From Listeria ivanovii subsp. ivanovii (GTDB taxonomy: Bacteria > Bacillota > Bacilli > Lactobacillales > Listeriaceae), in assembly GCF_900187025.1 (NCBI RefSeq), contig NZ_LT906478.1, positions 1,534,001-1,598,000 on the forward strand: a stretch of 64,000 nt of DNA, in the 5' to 3' direction. A program made the translations under genes and the position numbers. The stretch's first letter is position 1, and the number at the start of each line of letters is the position of its first letter. Shown piece after piece: positions 51,978 through 62,364 of the stretch. Below the pieces are notes generated by a model. That model saw only the letters and a program-made list of their open reading frames with translations, was not told the origin of the DNA and searched no databases.

Positions 51978-52025
51978 AGTTTGTCACCTTTCTATATCAC
52001 GAATCCTAGAAACGAGATAACAATA

Positions 52026-52048
52026 ATTATATCATAAACATACCTTAT
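52026..52048 (-). promoter_or_regulatory. CcpC-type operator and promoter of the DUF441-citZ-citC operon
   Basis: Minus-strand extended -10 TGA-TATAAT (TATAAT is the complement of 52026-52031). Directly upstream, filling the spacer, is ATAA-N7-TTAT (52034-52048), the exact half-box described for CcpC, the citrate-responsive LysR-type repressor. Work on L. monocytogenes described one CcpC site at the proximal promoter of this operon, matching this place. Confidence 0.8.
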
Positions 52049-52094
52049 AGTAATACTAAAACATCATAAGAAAAATCTATTGACTTTTTCAATG

Positions 52095-52132
52095 AAACCT
52101 CTACAGAAAGAAAGTCCTTCCCATAGAGGTTT
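52095..52132 (-). other. Inverted repeat after fxsA
   Basis: Perfect 9-base arms at 52095-52103 and 52124-52132. No U-tract follows on the minus strand, so it is at most a weak terminator. This fits reported read-through from the fxsA promoter into citZ. Confidence 0.45.
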
Positions 52133-52136
52133 GTCA

Positions 52137-52514
52137 TTACATATCAAAATAATAATATTGGGTATGTTTCTTTTGGTTTCCAATCCATTTGGTTACTCTT
52201 GGCTTTAATATTTTGCGAGAAAACGGGATAAATAGGAGTAGTCCAAGTACGGTTGTCATAAGCCCTGGAATAATCAGTAAAAAGCCAGCAATAAAAAAGC
52301 AGATACTATCTAATAAATATGGCGCTACTGTGCGTCCATCACGCAAATTTCGAAATAAATTGCCACCTAGACGTTTGATAATAAAGATACCAAAAGCCGT
52401 TGAAGCAACTTGGATAATAAGAAGTGGCAAAAAACCAATTACTTGGAAGAGCCACACGTAAATAATTAATTCTATTAAACCATATAAGGCCCAATAAAGG
52501 ATAAATTTTCTCAT
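52137..52514 (-). CDS. fxsA: FxsA family membrane protein (125 aa)
   Basis: Small cytoplasmic-membrane protein named after a suppressor of phage T7 exclusion in E. coli. Four hydrophobic stretches (about 6-24, 26-45, 65-85 and 85-98), with the family pattern RLGGNLFRNLRDGR (about 49-62) and a basic C-terminus. Start after a GAG-rich ribosome site. Expected to be the distal-promoter gene of the citZ operon. Confidence 0.88.
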   Translation of the reverse strand: MRKFILYWALYGLIELIIYVWLFQVIGFLPLLIIQVASTAFGIFIIKRLGGNLFRNLRDGRTVAPYLLDSICFFIAGFLLIIPGLMTTVLGLLLFIPFSRKILKPRVTKWIGNQKKHTQYYYFDM

Positions 52515-52589
52515 AAAATCAACTCCAATACTTACTGTCTATTATAACCTATTTTGGCATAATCGAAAAACAATACAGCGCACATAGAA

Positions 52590-52617
52590 AAAAGCGTCCC
52601 GCATGCAGGACGCTTTT
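52590..52617. terminator. Terminator of pyk
   Basis: Perfect 10-base arms at 52590-52599 and 52608-52617 with flanking A and T runs on both sides. It lies just after the pyk stop. Confidence 0.9.
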
Positions 52618-52630
52618 AGAAAGTTAAATT

Positions 52631-54388
52631 TTAGTGAGTTGCTGTTTTACCGTTGTATACTACACCTTGACGAGAATCAACAGTGATAATTTCCCCATCT
52701 TTTACAAGAGAGGTAGCATCTTTAGCTCCAACGATTACAGGAATTCCAAGGTTGATTCCAACAACTGCTGCATGGCTAGTTAAACCACCTTCTTCGACAA
52801 CAACTGCTGCACTTTTTTCAAACGCAGGAAGGATTTCTTTATCTGTTGTTTTAACGATTAAGATTCCGCCTTCTTCTGCTTTTTGAAGTGCTTCTGCATT
52901 GGATTTTGCAACAATTGCTTTACCAATAACAGATTTGCTACCAATTCCTTGGCCTTTAACTACTTTTTCACCAATTAATTGGATTTTCATTACGTTTGTA
53001 GTTCCACTTTCAGTAACGGGAACACCAGCTGTAATGATGATTAAATCACCTTGTTTAGCAACGCCAGAAGCAAGAGATTCTTTCACAGCTAGGTCGAACA
53101 TTTCATCTGTATTGCTAACTGGAGTAGCTAAGCGAGGATAAACACCCCATGAAAGTGCTAAACCACGATATACATGTTCGTTGAATGTTACAGCAACGAT
53201 ATGAGATTTTGGACGGTATTTAGAAATCATCCGTGCAGTGTGACCACTTTGAGTCGCTGCAACGATGGTTTGTACGTTTAAGTTTTTCGCAGTATGTCCA
53301 ACAGCTTGACCAATTGCTTCTGTCATGTCTGTATTTTCATGAAGTTTAAGTGCAAATTTATCTTGAGCAACTAATACTTCTTCTGTACGAACAGCGATTT
53401 TCGCCATCATTTTAACTGCTTCTACTGGATAATCTCCGGCAGCTGTTTCACCTGATAACATAATTGCATCTGTTCCATCAAAAATCGCATTCGCTACGTC
53501 ACTTGCTTCAGCGCGAGTTGGACGTGGATTACGTTGCATGGAATCAAGCATTTGTGTTGCAGTGATAACAGGTTTTCCAAGTTTGTTACATTTTCTGATA
53601 AGTTCTTTTTGTACAATCGGAACTTCTTCAGCTGGAATTTCAACACCAAGATCACCACGAGCAACCATTAGGCCTTGAGATACTTGCAAGATTTCGTCGA
53701 TGTTGTCAACGCCTTCTTGGTTTTCGATTTTAGGAATGATTTGCACATGGGTTGCATTATGCTCTTCCAAAATTTTAGTGATTTCAAGTACATCTGTTGC
53801 ACGACGTACGAAAGATGCAGCGATAAAATCAATACCTTGTTCTAAACCGAAGCGGATATCAGCAGCGTCTTTTTCTGTGATTCCTGGCAAGTTAATAGAA
53901 ACATTCGGTACGTTAACACCTTTTTTATTTTTAAGCACGCCTGGGTTAAGTACTTTTGTTACTAATTCGCGATTAGCAGCGTCTTTTTCGATTACTTCAA
54001 GACCAATTAATCCGTCATCAAGTAAAATAGAAGAACCAATTTCTACATCGTCAAAAAGCTCTCCGTATGTTACTGAGAATTTTTCTTTTGTTCCTTCAAC
54101 AGGAGTCATGGCAACACGTACTACATCACCTGTTTGGAATTCTAATTTTCCGCCAACCATGTCGTTCGTACGGATTTCTGGACCTTTTGTATCAAGTAAG
54201 ATAGCTACTTGTTTACCAGTAATTTTAGATGCTTCACGGATATTAACAATACGCGCACCGTGCTCTTCAAAATCTCCGTGAGAGAAATTAAGACGTGCTA
54301 CGTTCATTCCTGCTTCAATCAATTGAACTAATGTATCAACTGACTCACTTGCAGGACCAATTGTACAAACAATTTTCGTTTTTTTCAT
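52631..54388 (-). CDS. pyk: Pyruvate kinase (585 aa)
   Basis: Last step of glycolysis. N-terminal [24 protein letters not shown] (about 28-39), catalytic [15 protein letters not shown] (about 219-233) and ATQMLDSM (about 278-285) are present. Like other Bacillaceae-type enzymes it has an extra C-terminal PEP-utiliser-like domain of about 110 residues with [11 protein letters not shown] (about 536-546). AGGAGG precedes the ATG. A 280-base gap with a terminator separates it from pfkA, so it probably has its own promoter. Confidence 0.97.
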   Translation of the reverse strand: MKKTKIVCTIGPASESVDTLVQLIEAGMNVARLNFSHGDFEEHGARIVNIREASKITGKQVAILLDTKGPEIRTNDMVGGKLEFQTGDVVRVAMTPVEGTKEKFSVTYGELFDDVEIGSSILLDDGLIGLEVIEKDAANRELVTKVLNPGVLKNKKGVNVPNVSINLPGITEKDAADIRFGLEQGIDFIAASFVRRATDVLEITKILEEHNATHVQIIPKIENQEGVDNIDEILQVSQGLMVARGDLGVEIPAEEVPIVQKELIRKCNKLGKPVITATQMLDSMQRNPRPTRAEASDVANAIFDGTDAIMLSGETAAGDYPVEAVKMMAKIAVRTEEVLVAQDKFALKLHENTDMTEAIGQAVGHTAKNLNVQTIVAATQSGHTARMISKYRPKSHIVAVTFNEHVYRGLALSWGVYPRLATPVSNTDEMFDLAVKESLASGVAKQGDLIIITAGVPVTESGTTNVMKIQLIGEKVVKGQGIGSKSVIGKAIVAKSNAEALQKAEEGGILIVKTTDKEILPAFEKSAAVVVEEGGLTSHAAVVGINLGIPVIVGAKDATSLVKDGEIITVDSRQGVVYNGKTATH

Positions 54389-54525
54389 GTTATTACTCCT
54401 CCTAGAACTTAGCTATTCATTCGTATTTATTATAAACATATCTTCCACATTTTACCAGTAACAACCATGTATTACAAGTAAGTTTGTGAATAAAAGTACA
54501 GTGCACTAGCATGATAACGATAACA

Positions 54526-54539
54526 AGAAAACGTTTTCT
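54526..54539. promoter_or_regulatory. Palindromic cre-like site upstream of pyk
   Basis: AGAAAACGTTTTCT, a perfect 14-base palindrome, matches the CcpA cre consensus TGWAANCGNTNWCA except for the outermost base on each side. About 140 bases upstream of the pyk start. Placement well upstream would fit activation rather than repression, but this is inference. Confidence 0.45.
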
Positions 54540-54627
54540 GGATTGCTATAGCATGCTTACTCAGCAATTTACTTCTCTTTTCAGAGAGTTTATTTTTAAT
54601 ACGTGACTAAAATTTTTCACAAAGAAA

Positions 54628-54653
54628 GGCTACCATGCTTTGTCATGGCAGCC
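54628..54653 (-). terminator. Terminator of pfkA
   Basis: Ten-base arms at 54628-54637 and 54644-54653 (one mismatch), followed on the minus strand by a T-rich tail. It lies 15 bases after the pfkA stop. Confidence 0.82.
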
Positions 54654-54668
54654 AGCTCTTCAGCCGTT

Positions 54669-55661
<993 letters not shown>

Positions 55662-55869
55662 TCATCACATGTGTTTATTCTACATGAAAAAGAGTTAAAT
55701 GGAAAGCACCAATAAGACACTTTTTTCGCTATTAAAAGCAACTGTATTGCTCTTTCCATATCGGTCTATTCCAATATTACGCATAAATGGCTATATACAG
55801 TTAAAGAAAAACAATTGGTCTATACTTGTGAAGCATTAAACTTTCTTTATTCATTTCGGTATATACCAA

Positions 55870-55905
55870 AGAAGAAGATTCCCTAAGTAGAGGAAATCTT
55901 CTTCT
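55870..55905 (-). terminator. Stem-loop after accDA
   Basis: Fourteen-base arms at about 55870-55883 and 55892-55905 with one G-U pair. The U-tract on the minus strand is poor (TTTGG). It lies 10 bases after the accA stop; the remaining 230 bases up to pfkA hold no gene I can see. Confidence 0.6.
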
Positions 55906-55914
55906 GTTCGTGCT

Positions 55915-56871
55915 TTATAAAGTTTCGTACACGCCGATTTTCTTGAATTTTTCATAACGTTGCTCGATTAATTGCTCTTCGGAAAACGCCATTAAAGCAT
56001 GTAACGATTTGGTAATGGTTTTATTAATTTCTTCTGCTTGAGCAGCTAAGTCGCGATGTGCTCCACCTTTGACTTCTGGAATGATTCCATCTGTAATATG
56101 GAGCTCATACAAATCTCCTGCTGTGATGCGCATGGATTCAGCTGCTTTTTTTGCTTGACCAGCATCTTTCCATAAGATTGCTGCTGCTCCTTCTGGTGAT
56201 ATAACTGAGAAAACCGCATTTTCAAGCATAAATATCTGATTACCGACACCTAAAGCAAGTGCACCACCGCTCCCACCTTCACCAATAACTATAGAAATGA
56301 TTGGTACTTTCATATCGCTCATTTCGTAAAGGTTTCTAGCAATTGCTTCACTTTGCCCACGTTCTTCGGCTGCACGGCCAGGATAGGCTCCTTTTGTATC
56401 AATAAAACAAATAATTGGTCGACCAAATTTATCCGCTTGTTTCATCAAGCGAAGTGCTTTACGGAAACCTTCTGGATGTGGCATTCCAAAATTACGATGC
56501 AAATTATCTTTTGTATCTTTACCACGTTGATGCCCAATGACAGTAACAGGAGTACCCTTGAATGTCGCAATTCCACCAACGATAGCTGCATCATCACCAA
56601 ATGCACGGTCACCATGAAGTTCCATGAAATCTTCAAATAAAAGCGGGATGTAATCTAGCGTGGTAGGTCGTTCTGGATGACGGGCAACTTGGAACTTATC
56701 CCATGCAGTCATGTTACTGTAAATGCTCGCTTCTAACTTAGCTAGACGTTTTTCTAACTTTTCGATTTCATTCGATAAATCGACATCGGAAGTTTCGTTG
56801 TATTCTTTTAAATCGGCAATTTTACTTTTTAATTCTAAAATTGGCTTTTCAAATTCCATTTCACTCGGCAT
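55915..56871 (-). CDS. accA: Acetyl-CoA carboxylase carboxyltransferase subunit alpha (318 aa)
   Basis: With AccD, transfers CO2 from biotin carrier to acetyl-CoA to give malonyl-CoA. The crotonase-type core has [13 protein letters not shown] (about 90-102), [11 protein letters not shown] (about 135-145) and [13 protein letters not shown] (about 178-190). The start is the ATG at 56871 (MPSEMEF), 5 bases after AGGAGGTGA. It overlaps the accD stop by 11 bases. Confidence 0.96.
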   Translation of the reverse strand: MPSEMEFEKPILELKSKIADLKEYNETSDVDLSNEIEKLEKRLAKLEASIYSNMTAWDKFQVARHPERPTTLDYIPLLFEDFMELHGDRAFGDDAAIVGGIATFKGTPVTVIGHQRGKDTKDNLHRNFGMPHPEGFRKALRLMKQADKFGRPIICFIDTKGAYPGRAAEERGQSEAIARNLYEMSDMKVPIISIVIGEGGSGGALALGVGNQIFMLENAVFSVISPEGAAAILWKDAGQAKKAAESMRITAGDLYELHITDGIIPEVKGGAHRDLAAQAEEINKTITKSLHALMAFSEEQLIEQRYEKFKKIGVYETL

Positions 56872-57745
56872 CAGATTCACCTCCTGTTTCAGGTGTTTTC
56901 GCGTGGATTTTTAAAATAAAGCTTAATTTTTTTTGCAAATCAAGTCGCGAAATACAATCATCTAATTGCCCATGTTTAAGCAAAAATTCAGATGTTTGGA
57001 AGTCCTCTGGTAGCTCTTCCCGGACAGTTTGTTCAATCACTCGGCGTCCAGCGAAACCGATAAGTGCTCCTGGTTCTGCAAAATTATAATCGCCAAGAGA
57101 AGCAAAACTAGCAGAGACTCCCCCAGTTGTCGGGTGGGTCATTACGGTGATTACTAATCCGCCATGGTTGCTGAACCGTTTGAATGCTGCTGAGGTTTTT
57201 GCCATTTGCATAAGAGAAATCATCCCTTCTTGCATCCGAGCGCCACCTGAAGCAGTAAATATAACAAAAGGTTTATTTGTCTTATCTGCTTCTTCTACCG
57301 CACGAAGAATTTTTTCGCCGACGACAGAACCCATACTTGCCATTCTAAAGCGAGAATCCATTACAGCAATAACTAACGGATTTCCATCCATTGTCGCATG
57401 GCCAGTAACAATTGCTTCTTTCAAACCTGTTTTTTGCTTATCTTTTTCGATTCGATCCATATAATTTTCAAAACCAAGTGGATTGGCTGTAGTTAAATTA
57501 GCATCGAGTTCTTCAAAAGAATCCTCATCAACAAGCATATCAATTCTTACTTTTGCCCCAATTGGATGATGAAAACCACAATAATTGCATACCATCAAGT
57601 TTTTTTGCAATTCTTTGGTATACATTATTTTTTTACATTCTGGACATTTTGTCATAATGCCTTCTGGAACATCCGCTTTTGTACTATCAGAAGGAATTGT
57701 GGCATATTTTCTCTTTTTTGGTTTTGTAAACAAGTCTCCTAGCAA
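56861..57745 (-). CDS. accD: Acetyl-CoA carboxylase carboxyltransferase subunit beta (294 aa)
   Basis: Partner of AccA. The N-terminal zinc ribbon CPECKKI...CNYCGFH has four Cys (about 34-57). The carboxyltransferase core follows, with [12 protein letters not shown] (about 165-176), [14 protein letters not shown] (about 203-216) and [12 protein letters not shown] (about 232-243). Length is typical. Overlapping stop/start with accA suggests coupled translation for equal subunit amounts. Confidence 0.96.
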   Translation of the reverse strand: MLGDLFTKPKKRKYATIPSDSTKADVPEGIMTKCPECKKIMYTKELQKNLMVCNYCGFHHPIGAKVRIDMLVDEDSFEELDANLTTANPLGFENYMDRIEKDKQKTGLKEAIVTGHATMDGNPLVIAVMDSRFRMASMGSVVGEKILRAVEEADKTNKPFVIFTASGGARMQEGMISLMQMAKTSAAFKRFSNHGGLVITVMTHPTTGGVSASFASLGDYNFAEPGALIGFAGRRVIEQTVREELPEDFQTSEFLLKHGQLDDCISRLDLQKKLSFILKIHAKTPETGGESDAE

Positions 57746-57869
57746 GGATAACCCTCCCCATTTACGCTTTCTATTGTGGTATTAACGGTTTTTGAATGTT
57801 ATAAAATGAAAAAATATAAAGACATGAAACATATTTTTAACCGCATTTTCCCATAAGAAGACAAAATGC

Positions 57870-57900
57870 CAGTCCGTCCGAATAATCATTGGACAGACTG
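57870..57900 (-). terminator. Weak terminator after dnaE
   Basis: Complementary arms at 57870-57879 and 57891-57900 (one mismatch), followed on the minus strand by a short T-rich tract. It lies between dnaE and accD. Confidence 0.55.
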
Positions 57901-57961
57901 CGCAATATCGTTTCCCACGTTAAACTATAACATACTTTCTATAAATATAGAAAGTCTAAGA

Positions 57962-60900
57962 TTACTTAAAAACAACATTCTCTTTCCCAAGGAGCTCTAC
58001 TAGCGCCTCTTGTAATTCATTTGACGGTGTAACTTGAATATTTTTTAATTCGGTTGTTTGCTTAGTCAAGGCTTGATGGATAATAACCTTTGACTCCCCT
58101 TTAAATTGTAACAAAATAGGTCTTAATTGTTCCATTTGTACTGGTTCGGTTAATTTGATAAATAGTCTCGCAGGAGCTTTCACTTCTTTTAAATCTTCTG
58201 CTTGGTTGACAATTAGCTGAAGTTCTCCGTTTCTTTTGTCCGCTTTAACATGTAAGAAAAGAATTTCTCCTTTTTGAGCAAGTGATGCATACTTGCGATA
58301 GCTTTCTGGAAACATCACAGCGCTTAATTCTTTCGTATCATCACTAATTGTCATAAAGCACATGGTTTCGCCTTTTTTTGTCCTAATAGATTTTACTTCA
58401 TGGACATAAACAGCTACTTGATACGTTTTTCCGGAACTAATATTCGCAAGTCTAGTAATAGTCAAATTTTGTAATTTTGTTTGATAGTATGATACTGGAT
58501 GCGCCGATACATATTGACCTGTATACAGTTTTTCTTTTTCTAATTTTTCATCTATTGAAATGGGTGCTGTTTTCCGGTAACGTGGTTTCATTTTCTTCAA
58601 GAAATCATCGTCTTCTGCAAAAAGATTCATCCCTTTAGAATCTTCACCGAGAAGAGAAATGTATTGCAGTACTGCATCAATCGTCGCCAAAATAGTTGCC
58701 CGGTCTTCTCCAAACTCATCAAAACATCCGGATAAGACTAACGCTTCTAATACCGTTTCTGACAACATTTTATGGGGCATTCTTTCACAAAAATCAAAGA
58801 AGTCTTGGAAAGGCGCTTTTTTTCGTTCGTTGATAATTTCGAGAACAAACTTGGTTGGTACTTTCCGAATGACGCGAAAACTATAGCGGATAGATGTTTC
58901 GCTTTCCATTTGGAAATAATAATTACTATGATTAATACTTGGAGCTAACATACGAATACCATAATTTTTTGCTTCGGTAATATATTGGGCAATCTTATCG
59001 TCATTTCCGAAAACAGAACTTAGTAAGGAAGACATAAACGCTGCTGGATAGTTTGCTTTAAGGTAAGCTAATTGAAAGGCAATTTTGGAATATGCAGCGG
59101 CATGACTCCGGTTAAATCCGTAATTTGCAAATTGCACAATCATATCATAGACTTGATTGGCGCTACTTTCAGAATAGCCTTTACTTCTCGCCCCTTCTAC
59201 AAAATGGATGCGTTCTTCCTGTAGCACATCTGCTTTTTTCTTACTTACTGCGCGACGTAATAAATCTGCCTCGCCAAGTGAAAATCCAGCCATTTGATTA
59301 GCAACTTGAATAATTTGTTCTTGATAAACGATAACGCCATATGTCACTTCTAAAATCGGCGCCAAATCAGGATGCGGATATTGTATTGCTTCTTTTCCAT
59401 GCTTTCTAGCAATAAATGTATCAATTTGCTCCATTGGGCCTGGGCGATAAAGCGCGTCTACTGCAACAATATCTTCAAAAGAAGTTGGTTTTAACTTCCG
59501 AAGTACGCGACGAATTCCATCAGATTCAAATTGGAAAACACCTGTTGTATCCCCAGTTTGGAATAATTTTAACGTTTTTTCATCTTCTAGTGAAATATCT
59601 GCCAAAGTTAGTGGTTTTTCTCGGGTATAATTGACCGATTTTAACACACGATCAAGTAAACTTAAATTTCTAAGTCCAAGAAAGTCCATTTTAAGTAAGC
59701 CAATTTTTTCTAATTCCCCCATAGCAAACTGAGTTAAGCGTGCATCGCCGCTACCTAATTGCAGAGCGACTTGTTCAACAAGCGGTTTATCACTAATGAC
59801 AATTCCAGCTGCATGGGTGGAAATATGGCGCGGTAACCCTTCTAGCTGACAGGCTACTTCCCATATCATTTCATTTACTTTCGAACTTTTTATATGGTTT
59901 TCTAGCCGCGGATTTTCTTGAATCGCTTTGTGTAAAGTAATCCCTAATTGGCTTGGGATAAGTTTAGACCACTCAGATAAAAGCACGGAATTCAGACCAA
60001 AGCTCCTTGCCGTATCACGAATCGCGGCTTTTGCTGCAAGTGTACCAAATGTACCAATTTGCGCCACATGTGCTTCCCCGTATTTCGATACAACATAAGA
60101 AATTACTTCATCACGACGATTATCTGGGAAATCCAAGTCAATATCTGGCATGGTGATTCGCTCTGGATTTAAAAAACGCTCAAATAACAAGTTATATTTA
60201 ATTGGATCAACATCGGTAATTCTTAACGCAAAAGAAACTAACGATCCCGCTGCCGAGCCACGACCAGGACCTGTTAAAATCCCGGCCTCTCTAGAATAAC
60301 GAATAACATCCCAGACGATAAGAAAATAATCTGCAAATCCCATTTCTGTGATTACTTTTAACTCATAATCCAAACGCTCTTGATATTCTGGCGCCATTAA
60401 TTCACGCTCTGCTAATCCAGCATAGGCCGTTTGTCGTAAAATCTCCGGCGCATTTTGGTCAGCTTTCAAGGGGAAACGTGGCAATAAATGTTGGTCTAAA
60501 GCAATTTCCACTTGGCATCGATCTGCTAATTTGCCAGTTTCCTCACACGCCATTTTTTCAAAGTCGGTTTGCCAATCTCGCTCCATTTCTTCCTGTGAGG
60601 TAAAGTAATTAGGACCTGCAAGTGGTAGTGTTGTCCAATCAACCGTACGATTATCTCGAATGGCCGTCAACACTCCTTTCGCTTGCGCATCTTTTGGTTC
60701 CATATATTGTACATCCTTTGTTGCTACTGCACGAATGTTTTCTTCCGCACAAAACGTTTGGATTTTTGCAAAAAGGCGGGGATTTTCTTTTTGTAACGAC
60801 AAATAAACAGAATCCTCGCCAAAAATAGTGACTAAATTTTGGTAGGCTTCTAATGCCCCATCCTGATTTTCTTCCATAAGCAACCGCTCTACTTCCCCTT

Positions 60901-61288
60901 TGGCACCTGGCGAAATCGCGATGAGATCACTACTATAAGCTCGTAGCCAACTCTGCGGAAGTTCTTGTCCTTCTTCACGCGTTTGAATGGCACTAGCGAT
61001 TTTAAGTAACTCATGATATCCAGCAGTCTTTTCCGCAATTAATATCAACTCATAGGAATTAATAGGATTTAAATAACCTTGTATTGTTACTGTCATCCCA
61101 ATAATTGGTTTTATGTCCGCTGCTAAACATTTTTGGTAAAACTCAACTGCTCCGTAAAGCACATTTTTATCCGTAATTGCTAAGGCTGGATAATGGTATT
61201 CTTTTGCTTTAGTGACAAGCGAATCAATCGACGCCGTACTTGAAAGTAAATCATATGCGCTCGAAACTTGTAAATGAACAAATCCCAC
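57962..61288 (-). CDS. dnaE: DNA polymerase III alpha subunit DnaE (1108 aa)
   Basis: Second replicative polymerase of Bacillota, extending RNA primers before PolC takes over. N-terminal PHP domain (about 1-270; HLQVSSAYDLL, LAITDKNVLYG), then the C-family core with GPGRGSAAGSLV (about 340-351) and catalytic MPDIDLDFPDNRRDE (about 377-391). A helix-hairpin-helix region and a C-terminal OB fold (about 975-1060) follow. It lacks a proofreading domain, as expected. Translation probably starts at a GTG at 61288, 8 bases after AAGGAG. Confidence 0.96.
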   Translation of the reverse strand: MGFVHLQVSSAYDLLSSTASIDSLVTKAKEYHYPALAITDKNVLYGAVEFYQKCLAADIKPIIGMTVTIQGYLNPINSYELILIAEKTAGYHELLKIASAIQTREEGQELPQSWLRAYSSDLIAISPGAKGEVERLLMEENQDGALEAYQNLVTIFGEDSVYLSLQKENPRLFAKIQTFCAEENIRAVATKDVQYMEPKDAQAKGVLTAIRDNRTVDWTTLPLAGPNYFTSQEEMERDWQTDFEKMACEETGKLADRCQVEIALDQHLLPRFPLKADQNAPEILRQTAYAGLAERELMAPEYQERLDYELKVITEMGFADYFLIVWDVIRYSREAGILTGPGRGSAAGSLVSFALRITDVDPIKYNLLFERFLNPERITMPDIDLDFPDNRRDEVISYVVSKYGEAHVAQIGTFGTLAAKAAIRDTARSFGLNSVLLSEWSKLIPSQLGITLHKAIQENPRLENHIKSSKVNEMIWEVACQLEGLPRHISTHAAGIVISDKPLVEQVALQLGSGDARLTQFAMGELEKIGLLKMDFLGLRNLSLLDRVLKSVNYTREKPLTLADISLEDEKTLKLFQTGDTTGVFQFESDGIRRVLRKLKPTSFEDIVAVDALYRPGPMEQIDTFIARKHGKEAIQYPHPDLAPILEVTYGVIVYQEQIIQVANQMAGFSLGEADLLRRAVSKKKADVLQEERIHFVEGARSKGYSESSANQVYDMIVQFANYGFNRSHAAAYSKIAFQLAYLKANYPAAFMSSLLSSVFGNDDKIAQYITEAKNYGIRMLAPSINHSNYYFQMESETSIRYSFRVIRKVPTKFVLEIINERKKAPFQDFFDFCERMPHKMLSETVLEALVLSGCFDEFGEDRATILATIDAVLQYISLLGEDSKGMNLFAEDDDFLKKMKPRYRKTAPISIDEKLEKEKLYTGQYVSAHPVSYYQTKLQNLTITRLANISSGKTYQVAVYVHEVKSIRTKKGETMCFMTISDDTKELSAVMFPESYRKYASLAQKGEILFLHVKADKRNGELQLIVNQAEDLKEVKAPARLFIKLTEPVQMEQLRPILLQFKGESKVIIHQALTKQTTELKNIQVTPSNELQEALVELLGKENVVFK

Positions 61289-61372
61289 TATCCTCTCTCC
61301 TTTCAAAACTCTCTTTTTCCATTATATCGGTTAAAGCAAAAAAAAGAAAGTGTGTTCGTGTTTTTATATAAA

Positions 61373-61402
61373 AATAAAGCCAGATACGCATCTGACCTTA
61401 TT
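61373..61402 (-). terminator. Terminator of nrnA
   Basis: Arms of 13 bases at 61373-61385 and 61390-61402 (one mismatch), tetraloop ACGC-like, followed on the minus strand by TTTTTA. It lies just after the nrnA stop. Confidence 0.82.
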
Positions 61403-61408
61403 CTCATT

Positions 61409-62344
61409 CTATTTATCTGCACAAATTAATTGCAATTTTTTAGTCATTTCTTGAATTTCTTCGTCGTTATGAAGTGTAGCTCCAGATGCTAACGGATGAC
61501 CACCGCCGCCGTATTCCTTCGCTAGTTCATTAATTACTGGCCCTTTTGAACGTAAGCGTGCTCTAAAAACTGGGCCTTCTTGAATAAACATAATCCAAGC
61601 TTTTATCCCTTCAACATTCTCAATAGACGAAACAAGCGCGGAAGCATCTTTTGGATCAACTTCAAACTCATTCAAAAGTGTATCACTCAAATAAACAGTT
61701 GCAGCTCCATTTTCATCCATCACAAAATTTTGTAAAATATAACCAGAAAGTTTCACTGTATTTTTTGGTAATTCATATAATTCTCGGTAAAGTGCTGGTC
61801 TATCAAAGGGAAACGTCACTAAATGCGCAGATAATCTTAGCGTTTCTTCTGTCGTACTTGGATAAAGAAATCTTCCTGTGTCGCCAACAATCCCCGCATA
61901 TAATAGCCGTGCTGCTGTTTGATTTAATTCGAGTTCTTCTGAAAAAGTTTCCCAGAAATCCACAATCATTTCGCTACAAGAAGAAGCATTCGTGTTCACC
62001 CAAAGCAAGTCCCCGTATGCATCATCATTCGGGTGATGATCAATTTTGATTAGTTTTTTACCGAGACTAAAGCGCTGGTCTGAAACACGCTCTTGATTTG
62101 CCGTATCACAAACGATAACAAGTGCCTCTTTATAAATTTCATCTGTAATCTCATCCACCTTACCAAGAAACTGCAAGGATATTTCATCATTTCCAACTGA
62201 ATACACTTTTTTCTTTGGAAAGCTTGTACGGATAATTTCAGCAAGCCCCATTTGCGAACCGTAAGCATCAGGGTCTGGCCGCACATGACGATGCAAAATA
62301 ATTGTTTCAAATTGTTTTATTTCTTGTAAAATCTCTGTTTTCAT
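61409..62344 (-). CDS. nrnA: Bifunctional oligoribonuclease / pAp phosphatase NrnA (311 aa)
   Basis: DHH/DHHA1 phosphoesterase that degrades nano-RNAs and dephosphorylates 3'-phosphoadenosine 5'-phosphate. Motif I is HVRPDPDAYGSQ (about 20-31), motif III is KIDHHPNDDAYG (about 99-110), and the DHHA1 motif is YGGGGHPLASGA (about 283-294). In Listeria related DHH proteins also touch cyclic-dinucleotide breakdown, but this length fits NrnA. Overlaps no gene; ytoI-like gene is 20 bases upstream. Confidence 0.95.
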   Translation of the reverse strand: MKTEILQEIKQFETIILHRHVRPDPDAYGSQMGLAEIIRTSFPKKKVYSVGNDEISLQFLGKVDEITDEIYKEALVIVCDTANQERVSDQRFSLGKKLIKIDHHPNDDAYGDLLWVNTNASSCSEMIVDFWETFSEELELNQTAARLLYAGIVGDTGRFLYPSTTEETLRLSAHLVTFPFDRPALYRELYELPKNTVKLSGYILQNFVMDENGAATVYLSDTLLNEFEVDPKDASALVSSIENVEGIKAWIMFIQEGPVFRARLRSKGPVINELAKEYGGGGHPLASGATLHNDEEIQEMTKKLQLICADK

Positions 62345-62364
62345 TGTTTCGCCTCAGTTTCTGT

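Noticed and set aside
53700-54281. 193-codon plus-strand open frame opposite pyk
   Set aside because: It is antisense to the catalytic core of pyruvate kinase, Ser/Pro/Thr-rich shadow composition, no ribosome site.
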